Part shown: positions 1 to 5,627 of the stretch, piece by piece
Position numbering within the stretch: position 1 is the first letter of the stretch
Layout of the letters: each line of letters starts with the position of its first letter
NCBI GenBank assembly: GCA_913041775.1
Contig: CAJWJW010000093.1
Coordinates: forward strand, 1 to 5,643
Direction of reading: 5' to 3'
Length of the DNA stretch: 5,643 bases
Source: an uncultured Flavobacteriales bacterium
Lineage (GTDB): Bacteria; Bacteroidota; Bacteroidia; Flavobacteriales; UBA7430
Made by a program: the position numbers and the translations under genes
The notes under the pieces: model-generated
The model's database searches: none
Told to the model about the DNA's origin: nothing
Seen by the model: only the letters and a program-made list of their open reading frames with translations

Positions 1-151
1 CATATTCTCCTGTTTCGGTAGCATAACCCCAAACATCATTTAAGGAGTTTGAATATGTGTAATTAGATAAGTAATTTAAGTTTAAACTAGACTGTGCACA
101 TAAAGTGATACTAAAGAATAAACTTAAAATGGAGAGGATAGTTCGTTTCAT
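1..151 (-). CDS. Choice-of-anchor B family secreted protein, N-terminal fragment (runs off left edge)
   Basis: Only the first 50 codons are in the window; the gene continues past base 1. The start is the ATG at 151-149; the nearest upstream in-frame stop is TAA at 181-179, with no other ATG between. Residues 1-20 form a signal peptide: basic MKRT, hydrophobic ILSILSLFFSITL, then CAQ with likely cleavage around A19/Q20. C18 is preceded by ITL, which is not a good lipobox, so signal peptidase I is more likely than a lipoprotein route. The mature start has LNYLSN followed by SLNDVWGYATETGEY (residues 36-50). This matches from memory the opening of choice-of-anchor B proteins, where an L-N-D-[VI]-W-G-Y stretch leads into repeated beta-propeller-like units. 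Many Bacteroidota members end in a T9SS sorting domain, but that end is not visible here. The biochemical role of the family is not known. It is co-oriented with the ligase gene, 100 nt downstream of it. Confidence 0.75.
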   Translation of the reverse strand, partial: MKRTILSILSLFFSITLCAQSSLNLNYLSNYTYSNSLNDVWGYATETGEY

Positions 152-251
152 ATAAAGTGTCTTATTTCGGTTTCTAATTTACAATTCTTTTTTTAAAGAA
201 TTTAGGCATGATAAAATGCAGTTTTTGAGGTTTGAAAAATTGTGCTTGTGC
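152..251 (-). other. Intergenic spacer between ligase gene and choice-of-anchor B gene
   Basis: This 100-nt, very AT-rich gap has no ORF. It holds a perfect 8-bp inverted repeat (AATTCTTT / AAAGAATT, 183-190 and 195-202, 4-nt loop). No T-run follows on the minus strand, so it is a poor terminator. At 174-181 the minus strand reads TAAATTAG, a 7-of-8 match to the Bacteroidota -7 box TAnnTTTG, about 22 nt before the start codon. I see no convincing -33 TTTG at the right distance. A separate weak promoter here is possible but unproven; readthrough from the ligase gene is equally plausible. Confidence 0.35.
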
Positions 252-2129
252 TTATTCTTCTAAAAGAAACCGGACTTCAGAATTTAATTGACTCTTAAAA
301 GTCACATTATTAAGAAAGGATTTTTGTACAATTTCCCTTACCCAAGCCTCATTATAATACAAATTATCTAAAATGGACTTTTTTTCACTGTGAGGTGCGG
401 ATGCATTGCTATTCGATTTTATTTCTGATTTTGCATATTCTAAAATTCTTTTCTGAAATTTAGGAGCAGACTTGTCATAAACATCTCTTAATACATAAAT
501 TGCACTGCTATAATTGAATTTCTTATTCATTACATAAGCCAGATTGTATAAACCAACTTCGTAAAAAGGGGCAATATCTATAGCCTTTTGAAAATATTTT
601 TCTGCTGAAACTAAATCATTCTCAAATAAACTACAACCTCCTAAACTGTTTAAAATGTTAATTTTATTCGGATTAATAATAAGAGCATTTTCCAAATATT
701 CTTTAGCCTTTAAAATGTTTTTGTTTTTAAAATAAACTTCTCCAATATACCAATCAATTGGAGTACTAGTACCTTCCACTTTAAAGAAAGGAGACTTCGC
801 TTTGTGTAAATCTAATAGAGCTTCTTTAGAGTTAGTCGTTTTTAAGTTTGTTATATACTTTTTAAATATGCGCTCACTACCTAAGCGATTATAACTAACA
901 AAAACAAAGACTATTAATAAACCTGAAATTATAATTTTTGTAATAGTTCCAATGTTAATTGACTTTTTATCTTTTAAACTAAAAGCCACAAAAGTGAAGA
1001 ACATTAATGAGGGGATTATACGTTCTTGAGGAAAACTAAAAAATGAAATGATAATGAAACTTATTAAGCCAAATTTAATTAATTGCTCTTTCGAGGTTTT
1101 CGCCTTTATGAGTAATGGGTAAATTAAAATTAGCAAGAAAATTACACCCCCTACAATGCCAAGTTCAGTAAAATTTTCGAGCATATCGTTATGTGGTCTT
1201 TGCATAACAACCTCTCCTTGTCTTAAACGCCAAAGGCTTAATCCATAAATGGGAAAACAAATAGCCCATTGCCCTACCCCTAAACCTAGTAGCCAATTAT
1301 CGGAGAACATTTTAAGTGAATTGCCCCACAAAAAAAAACGTTCCTTAATTGTTGAGGAACGTAAAGAGTCTCGATCGAAATCGAAAATAGTAACAAAAAA
1401 CTCAAATGTGTTTAACTGTTTCAAAAGTAAAACGGATGTGAGAAGAACTACAAAGCCAGCTAATGAAATTAGTTTTTTGTTTTTATTTAAAAAATCATTT
1501 TTACTGAATGCAAAATAAATTGATGAAACTAAAAGAGCTAATAAGGCAGACCTAGTTTGCAATATTATAAGGAATAGAAAGGTGAAACTTACAAGTAGTA
1601 TTTTGGATTTTTTTGAATAATCTGCAATAATTAAAAATGGAATAGAAAGGACAAGCACGGAGGCGTAAATATTTTTGTGGGAAAACACTGAACTTATAGC
1701 GTACAGATTTTCTTGTGCTCCTTGCTTTAGTATTGTTAAGTACACTAACTGAATTACACCTATAGAAATTATTATAACCGAGAAAGTGACAATTCCTTTG
1801 AGTAAGTTTCTATTGTTGTTGTTACTTGAAACATATGAATACACTAAAATAAAAAACATAAAGTATTCTATGCGATTTATTATTTCAACATAATCTATGT
1901 AATTAGTGTTATACATTGCGCTAAAAAAAAGCACTAGAATATAACTAAGGTATATAAAAGTATAATTTTTAGGAATACAAAGCTTCGTATTAGAAAACAG
2001 ACTAGCTGAATAACCTAAGAGCAAACTAACCGATAAAAACAATAAACGAGGAGTCCCAGATGCATCTAGGACTCCGTCGAAATATATGAATGGAGCGATT
2101 ATAAAAAACCATTTTAAAAACAAGCCCAT
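252..2129 (-). CDS. O-antigen ligase/polymerase (Wzy_C) family membrane protein with C-terminal TPR region
   Basis: Polytopic inner-membrane protein of 625 residues. Members of this superfamily transfer or polymerise undecaprenyl-linked glycans (O-antigen ligase WaaL, polymerase Wzy, or protein O-glycosyltransferase PglL); which reaction applies cannot be read from sequence. About 12-13 hydrophobic segments lie between residues 5 and 413. Family landmarks are FSHKN (149-153), QTRSALLALL (191-200, conserved Arg193), ERFFLWGNS (263-271) leading to GLGVGQW (282-288), and the periplasmic-loop motif RPHNDMLENFTELGIVGG (311-328, with R311, H313, D315, E318, E322, G324). Residues about 430-565 are soluble and TPR-like, with helix pairs at DWYIGEVYFKNKN, ALIINPNKINILNSLGG and KAIDIAPFYEVGLYNLAYV. 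The usual ligase length is near 400, so the excess is the TPR tail plus about 55 further residues. The start is fixed by a TAA directly before the ATG (2132-2130). It starts 34 nt after the surface-protein gene, so cotranscription is likely. Two sense-strand hairpins lie inside it (2050-2075, 1330-1362). Confidence 0.88.
   Translation of the reverse strand: MGLFLKWFFIIAPFIYFDGVLDASGTPRLLFLSVSLLLGYSASLFSNTKLCIPKNYTFIYLSYILVLFFSAMYNTNYIDYVEIINRIEYFMFFILVYSYVSSNNNNRNLLKGIVTFSVIIISIGVIQLVYLTILKQGAQENLYAISSVFSHKNIYASVLVLSIPFLIIADYSKKSKILLVSFTFLFLIILQTRSALLALLVSSIYFAFSKNDFLNKNKKLISLAGFVVLLTSVLLLKQLNTFEFFVTIFDFDRDSLRSSTIKERFFLWGNSLKMFSDNWLLGLGVGQWAICFPIYGLSLWRLRQGEVVMQRPHNDMLENFTELGIVGGVIFLLILIYPLLIKAKTSKEQLIKFGLISFIIISFFSFPQERIIPSLMFFTFVAFSLKDKKSINIGTITKIIISGLLIVFVFVSYNRLGSERIFKKYITNLKTTNSKEALLDLHKAKSPFFKVEGTSTPIDWYIGEVYFKNKNILKAKEYLENALIINPNKINILNSLGGCSLFENDLVSAEKYFQKAIDIAPFYEVGLYNLAYVMNKKFNYSSAIYVLRDVYDKSAPKFQKRILEYAKSEIKSNSNASAPHSEKKSILDNLYYNEAWVREIVQKSFLNNVTFKSQLNSEVRFLLEE
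1330..1362 (-). terminator. Intragenic terminator-like hairpin with U-run on the sense strand of the ligase gene
   Basis: On the minus strand ACGTTCCT pairs perfectly with AGGAACGT (8 bp, 1362-1355 with 1345-1338). The loop is 9 nt and eight further T follow at once (1337-1330). It lies in codons 256-267 (LRSSTIKERFFL). The form is that of a rho-independent terminator, but it sits about 40% into an intact ORF. Whether it acts as a terminator is unknown; the coding sequence alone could have produced it. Confidence 0.4.
2050..2075 (-). other. Stable sense-strand hairpin near the 5' end of the ligase coding region
   Basis: In the minus-strand transcript GGAGUCCUAGA pairs with UCUGGGACUCC around a UGCA loop. 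The stem has 11 pairs including one U-G wobble, and eight of the eleven contain at least one G or C in a gene that is otherwise very AT-rich. It covers codons 19-27 (GVLDASGTP), starting 54 nt after the first base of the start codon. The wobble pairs only in the sense transcript; the opposite strand would have a C-A mismatch. A translational or attenuation role is inference. Confidence 0.45.
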
Positions 2130-2163
2130 TTAGTATACATTTAATTGCGTACTATTTTTCAAT
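2130..2163 (-). other. Short 34-nt spacer between surface-protein stop and ligase start
   Basis: There is no terminator hairpin, no TAnnTTTG box and no recognisable Shine-Dalgarno in this spacer. Absence of a Shine-Dalgarno is normal in Flavobacteria. An in-frame TAA directly precedes the ligase ATG. The arrangement supports cotranscription of the ligase gene from the promoter upstream of the surface-protein gene. Confidence 0.6.
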
Positions 2164-5100
2164 TTATTTAATAATTACGAGTTGCTTAGACTTTTTAAAA
2201 TTATTAGTTTCCATCGTGTAATAATAACTTCCAGGTTTAAGACTAGAAACGTTAATATTTATAGCCTGATAACCCTTTGTCCTTTCAGAATTTATTACGC
2301 CTTTTACAAGTTCACCTAGAACATTATAAACAGATATTTTTACGTTTCCTTTTTCTGCAATAAAGAAAGAAATAGTAGTGACTGAGTTCGATGGATTTGG
2401 CAGTGCCTCAAATAACTGATTTCCTTCTTCTCCAATTTTTACAGTACCAACAATATTTATTGCATTTACTGAGTACCTATTATATCCTTCATTCCAATTT
2501 TCTACTTCAAAATCGAGCCTTTCGGTTCCGTTCCAGAGTTTGAAAGTAATCGATTCATCACTTAATAGACCGTCAATAGAATTTGTAGTTTCATCATTCC
2601 CCCATAAAGTTAATACAGTATTTTCGCTGGAACATACGGTAGACCCAATAATGCGACCATGAGTATTGTAAGCAGCTATTTCGATAACAGTATAAGCGTG
2701 TTTAGTCCAAGCAGCTCTAGGGAACACTATATGCATATTATTACCGGTAGATTTTATTCGTTGAAAATGTTTTAAATTATTTTCAAATACATCTAAAGTA
2801 AAGGGTCTGTATTCTAAGGAATTCGACAGATACACAATTACATCTGGCTGAATTACTTTTAACTGATAAGCTTGGCCTGGGTAAAGATCACCTATTCCGT
2901 TATAATTCCATTGGGGGAGATACGGATTTCCATTGTAATCTTTGACAATAACTAGGTTGCTAGTTGAAACAACTGACTCGAAAACCATCTCAACATTGGC
3001 AGGTTCTAATCTTAAATAAGCGATTGTATTCCATCCAGAAGTTAATTCAATTGGATTAATTTCTGGATGGAAATAAGTACCACAAATTTCAAGAATACTA
3101 CTTTCAGATAATTTGATACTATACCCTTGACCATTTACCACATCTCCAATACCATTATAGCTCCACTCTGGAAGATAAGCATCTCCATTATTGTTCTTAA
3201 CAATAATTACTTTGTCTCCTAAATCATCTAAAACAGAAACTAAATCCATATTTCCGGGGTCTATATAGGTAGAGAACATAAACCAACCAGCAGGGAATTC
3301 TAGCAATTGGCAGGAATAAGTTACAGACTCAACAAAAGCAAGATCGTTTGGTGTAAAAACATTAGAACCCATAGAATATAATACAGACCCTGAATAGACG
3401 ACACATGTCATCTCATCAAATATTTGCCAAATCATTTGCTCGCCACTCGTTAAACCATCTATTTCTTCAGTAGTCTCATCATCTGCCATAGCAGAAATAT
3501 GAGATGTTTCACCCGTTAGTAAAGTATAACCAGCACATTGTAAATCGCCATAAGAATCTTCATAAAACACACCCAAAGCACTTCCAGATGAAACCTGAGC
3601 TCCATTTATAGTAACCTCAATATCACTAGGAATCATTAGTGTCATATTAGATCCTGTATTAGCGACTTCCCATTCTGAGACTATATCACAATTTATATAC
3701 TCACAAGTACCATCGTCTACATTTGCATCGGCATTAAAGTTTAGTGCCCATACATCTATACATCCATAAACTACATATGTTTGACAAAGAGAATAATCGA
3801 AAGTTAAAGCGATAGGATTGTACTCTAGAAACTCAGGAAAAGGACATCCAATTTGAAATTCATCACAAATATTATTGGCATCAATATCGTTTATACAACC
3901 TTCACAATCGAAAACTGTTTCAGATTCGTAGTCATCAAAAACTGAATAAATCTCATCAACAATCATTTCCAAAAATGCTGAAACTCCGTAAAACAGTAAG
4001 CTTGTCCCTTGAGTGAAAATATTGGATCCTTGCAAATAAACACTTGTACCTTGAGAAAATAGGTCTGTACCTTGAATAAATACAGATGCTCCTTGAACAT
4101 CGATTTGACTTACATCGAAATAATTCTCAATATAGTTATTAAATTCATTTTCCCCAGGGTAAACGCAAGGTTCGTCTAATGCATAATTACAAGCAAGTAT
4201 GTCTGTACAACCAGTATCATTTTCAGATTGCGATACAATTTCAAATATCACCGATTGCACTGCACCCCAACTTCCAGTAATACTTAGTAATTCAACACCT
4301 TCTCCATCTGTAACGACTATAGCACCATCTGTACCAGCACCCATACCTGAATACCCAGTTTGACCATCACCATAAGAATCCATAGCAGTAAATGTATAAC
4401 AACCATTTTCTAAAGAGGCATAATGATCATGTGTCATATCTGCATCTGTACCACCACCGCCCCAGTTATCGTCTGTACCTGATTCGTAAGCACCAGACAT
4501 AACTACAGAACCACTAGCATCAGCAATTTCCCAAGTAGTCTCTCCTGCATAAAAATCAGTATTCACTTGAACGTGAACAAAAGCATCAGCAGTTATAGCA
4601 GTATTTAATGTAACATCAATCGAATTATCTCCAGAAACTAAGTCATTAGACATAACAACTTCATAGGTTACCGATTGGTTACCAGGAGTAATATCAGCTA
4701 AAGTTACTTGCTCAGAACCAAAAGTAGTTAAAGAACCAGTCCAGTCAGTAGAAGATACAGTTGTACCATCTACGGTAGTGTTAATAATACAATCAGTTAT
4801 ATCAACTGTACCCATATTTAATATAGTAACTACAGGAGTGATAATATCTCCACCACAAGAAATAAGCTCAGAATTGTAAGATTGCATAACCACATTAGAA
4901 CCTTCAATAGGCTGAGGGCAAGTATTAATAAACACTTCTTCAGCTAAAGTCTCTACTGTCCAGTATGAGCTACCTGCTCCCTGTCCTATTTCAGTTACAG
5001 ATCTATCTGGACAAATAAGGTATATTGTAGGGTAGTATGCTAACAAATAATCTGTTGCGATAGAAGCATTAGCATCATCAGCTAATGGGTGGCCAATTAA

Positions 5101-5442
5101 AGAAGTCCAATCGCCTACAGAAGAACTACCACCACTTAAATCAGAAGCTGGGGTGGAAGCATCTGACTCAATTGCAATAGTAAAAACGGAATTATCTCCA
5201 TTTGGACCATAAAGAGAGTTAAATTCATTTAAAACTCCCGTTTCATTAAAGGTCCAATCGGGACCACTCCAAACAGCAAATAATTCTAATAACACAGGCT
5301 TACCTTCGTCTAAAATATCGTAAAGGTTATATGTATTCCCGTCAATATCAGTAATGGTAAAGTCAGGAGCAGTGGAACCACCAGGTAATTGTCCAAAAAC
5401 AAACAGAGGAAAAAATAAAAGTATGTAAAGTATATTTTTCAT
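2164..5442 (-). CDS. Secreted multidomain surface protein with degenerate TlpA/redoxin domain and T9SS sorting domain
   Basis: 1092 residues; the ATG at 5442 is bounded by an in-frame TAA 9 nt upstream (5451-5449). Order of parts: signal peptide 1-18 (MKN, hydrophobic run, FGQ); TlpA/redoxin-like domain about 20-175; CARDB-like beta domain about 186-282; beta-sandwich about 284-403 with the probable calcium loop DSYGDG (355-360); Cys-rich segment CTDILACNY (412-420); six heptapeptides 450-491; DCEGCINDIDANNICDE (512-528), resembling thrombospondin type-3-like modules; GCIDVWALNFNADANVDDGTC (560-580); adhesin-like domain A about 590-705; two GW/YNGIGD repeats 716-793 and 800-880; adhesin-like domain B about 896-1000; type-A T9SS sorting domain 1010-1092 starting at LPNPSNS. 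The protein should cross the outer membrane through T9SS and be attached or released after the sorting domain is cut off. Both redoxin cysteines are missing (S59, D62), so disulfide chemistry there is unlikely. Overall function is unknown; adhesion or surface binding is a guess from the domain types. Confidence 0.88.
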   Translation of the reverse strand: MKNILYILLFFPLFVFGQLPGGSTAPDFTITDIDGNTYNLYDILDEGKPVLLELFAVWSGPDWTFNETGVLNEFNSLYGPNGDNSVFTIAIESDASTPASDLSGGSSSVGDWTSLIGHPLADDANASIATDYLLAYYPTIYLICPDRSVTEIGQGAGSSYWTVETLAEEVFINTCPQPIEGSNVVMQSYNSELISCGGDIITPVVTILNMGTVDITDCIINTTVDGTTVSSTDWTGSLTTFGSEQVTLADITPGNQSVTYEVVMSNDLVSGDNSIDVTLNTAITADAFVHVQVNTDFYAGETTWEIADASGSVVMSGAYESGTDDNWGGGGTDADMTHDHYASLENGCYTFTAMDSYGDGQTGYSGMGAGTDGAIVVTDGEGVELLSITGSWGAVQSVIFEIVSQSENDTGCTDILACNYALDEPCVYPGENEFNNYIENYFDVSQIDVQGASVFIQGTDLFSQGTSVYLQGSNIFTQGTSLLFYGVSAFLEMIVDEIYSVFDDYESETVFDCEGCINDIDANNICDEFQIGCPFPEFLEYNPIALTFDYSLCQTYVVYGCIDVWALNFNADANVDDGTCEYINCDIVSEWEVANTGSNMTLMIPSDIEVTINGAQVSSGSALGVFYEDSYGDLQCAGYTLLTGETSHISAMADDETTEEIDGLTSGEQMIWQIFDEMTCVVYSGSVLYSMGSNVFTPNDLAFVESVTYSCQLLEFPAGWFMFSTYIDPGNMDLVSVLDDLGDKVIIVKNNNGDAYLPEWSYNGIGDVVNGQGYSIKLSESSILEICGTYFHPEINPIELTSGWNTIAYLRLEPANVEMVFESVVSTSNLVIVKDYNGNPYLPQWNYNGIGDLYPGQAYQLKVIQPDVIVYLSNSLEYRPFTLDVFENNLKHFQRIKSTGNNMHIVFPRAAWTKHAYTVIEIAAYNTHGRIIGSTVCSSENTVLTLWGNDETTNSIDGLLSDESITFKLWNGTERLDFEVENWNEGYNRYSVNAINIVGTVKIGEEGNQLFEALPNPSNSVTTISFFIAEKGNVKISVYNVLGELVKGVINSERTKGYQAININVSSLKPGSYYYTMETNNFKKSKQLVIIK
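2167..2415 (-). other. Type IX secretion C-terminal sorting domain (type A) in the surface protein
   Basis: Residues 1010-1092. The segment opens with LPNPSNS, followed by TTISFFI, then VKISVYNVLGELVKGV, and SSLKPGSYYYTME, ending KSKQLVIIK. This is the expected beta-sandwich signature of the Por secretion system sorting domain: PNP at the start, VYNxLGExV in the middle, LxxGxYxY, and a basic end. In the family this domain targets the protein through the T9SS translocon and is removed by the PorU sortase, often with attachment to anionic LPS. Confidence 0.88.
2443..3675 (-). repeat. Two pairs of duplicated domains in the surface protein (A-R1-R2-B arrangement)
   Basis: Adhesin-like domains A (residues about 590-705) and B (about 896-1000) share the skeleton TG-[SN]-NM, then a G-rich strand, then DETT..IDGL, then a W- or F-rich strand (WQIFD / FKLWN). 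Between them lie two tandem copies of another unit: copy 1 (716-793) has GWFMFSTY, IVKNNNGDAYLPEWSYNGIGD and GQGY; copy 2 (800-880) has GWNTIAYL, IVKDYNGNPYLPQWNYNGIGD and GQAYQLK. The similarity is at protein level and moderate, so the duplications are old. This block is common in large secreted proteins of marine Flavobacteriales, as I recall the family. Its ligand is not known. Confidence 0.75.
3029..3072. repeat. 44-bp near-perfect palindrome inside the surface-protein coding region
   Basis: The arms are 22 bp each with the centre between 3050 and 3051. Bases 3029-3040 are a perfect inverted copy of 3061-3072 (core CCATCCAGAA / TTCTGGATGG), 3042-3046 of 3055-3059, and 3048-3050 of 3051-3053. 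The only two non-complementary positions are 3041/3060 (G and T) and 3047/3054 (T and G). These become G-U pairs in plus-strand RNA and A-C mismatches in the sense transcript. It encodes about residues 791-804, including HPE and SGW. Confidence 0.85.
3970..4095 (-). repeat. Six tandem 21-bp units encoding a heptapeptide repeat (QG-[TSA]-x-hydrophobic-aromatic-x)
   Basis: Residues 450-491 read QGASVFI, QGTDLFS, QGTSVYL, QGSNIFT, QGTSLLF, YGVSAFL. In DNA every one of the first five units starts with CAAGG at exact 21-nt spacing (CAA codons at 4095, 4074, 4053, 4032 and 4011); the sixth starts TACGG. Units differ at synonymous and nonsynonymous sites, so this is not a recent expansion. The pattern is strongly beta-forming and Cys-free. 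It sits in an insert of about 80 residues between two Cys-rich modules that are usually close together in related proteins. Confidence 0.9.
4918..5385 (-). other. TlpA/redoxin-like domain lacking both active-site cysteines
   Basis: Residues 20-175 follow the thiol-disulfide oxidoreductase fold. APDFTITDIDGNTYNLYDIL is the usual opening, KPVLLELFAVW the first core strand, FTIAIESD the middle strand, and YYPTIYLICPD (137-146) holds the expected cis-proline region. The catalytic WCxxC is replaced by W58-S59-G60-P61-D62, encoded TGG AGT GGT CCC GAT. Going from TGT, Ser needs one base change and Asp two. The domain may act as a binding or structural module at the cell surface instead of a redox enzyme. 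Confidence 0.8.
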
Positions 5443-5593
5443 AATAATTTATTTGAAATGAAATCAAATATACAAAAACATATCTATATTGAAACTAAAC
5501 CGACTTAATATCAGCTTATTAACAAATTAATTTTAAAAGAAAGTGTTTTGGATTAATAGATAATAACATCAGATGTCAATAGTTTTAAAACCC
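5443..5593. other. Intergenic region upstream of the surface-protein gene
   Basis: This 151-nt AT-rich spacer between the tRNA terminator and the surface-protein start has no ORF of note. It contains the candidate promoter at 5465-5494 and a 6-bp inverted repeat (ATTTGA / TCAAAT, 5451-5456 and 5464-5469) that overlaps the -7 box. I see nothing else that I can support. Confidence 0.5.
5465..5494 (-). promoter_or_regulatory. Candidate Bacteroidota-type promoter for the surface-protein/ligase operon
   Basis: The minus strand at 5472-5465 reads TATATTTG, an exact match to the Bacteroidota -7 consensus TAnnTTTG. It is preceded, after an 18-nt spacer, by TTTC at 5494-5491 where a TTTG/TTG -33 element is expected (imperfect). 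Transcription would start near 5459, giving a leader of under 20 nt before the ATG at 5442. The match comes from pattern reading only. Confidence 0.55.
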
Positions 5594-5624
5594 ATAAAAA
5601 AAGCCTACTCTTTCGAGTAAGCTT
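5594..5624 (-). terminator. Intrinsic terminator downstream of the tRNA gene
   Basis: In the minus-strand transcript AAGCUUACUC pairs with GAGUAGGCUU around a GAAA tetraloop (10 bp with one U-G wobble; stems 5624-5615 and 5610-5601). A run of seven U follows (5602-5596, the first two also in the stem). On the plus strand the stem carries a C-A mismatch and lacks a T-run, so it works only leftward. It begins three nt after the tRNA end, insulating the surface-protein promoter from tRNA transcription. Confidence 0.9.
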
Positions 5625-5627
5625 TAG

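Noticed and set aside
95..151. Choice-of-anchor B protein as a lipoprotein (Cys18)
   Set aside because: The residues before Cys18 are I-T-L; a lipobox needs a small residue at -1, so ordinary signal peptidase cleavage is the better reading.
183..202. Perfect 8-bp inverted repeat as terminator of the ligase gene
   Set aside because: The stem is almost all A-T and neither strand has a T-run after it, so it would be a weak terminator. It is noted only as part of the spacer.
1249..1518. Plus-strand open frame of 89 codons
   Set aside because: It lies wholly inside the ligase gene on the opposite strand. Its product is rich in Lys and Ser with no recognisable motif, as expected for the antisense of an AT-rich membrane-protein gene.
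3970..4095. 21-bp spaced repeats as a CRISPR array or intergenic repeat
   Set aside because: The repeats are in frame, encode a clean heptapeptide pattern, have no unique spacers and lie inside an intact coding region.
5451..5469. Inverted repeat ATTTGA / TCAAAT overlapping the -7 box, as an operator
   Set aside because: Six-bp A-T arms with a 7-nt spacer are expected often in such AT-rich DNA, and no regulator family is suggested by the sequence.
5551..5580. TTGACA-like hexamer on the minus strand as a sigma-70 -35 box
   Set aside because: No matching -10 at normal spacing, and Bacteroidota primary promoters use TTG / TAnnTTTG; the exact TATATTTG nearer the gene is a better candidate.
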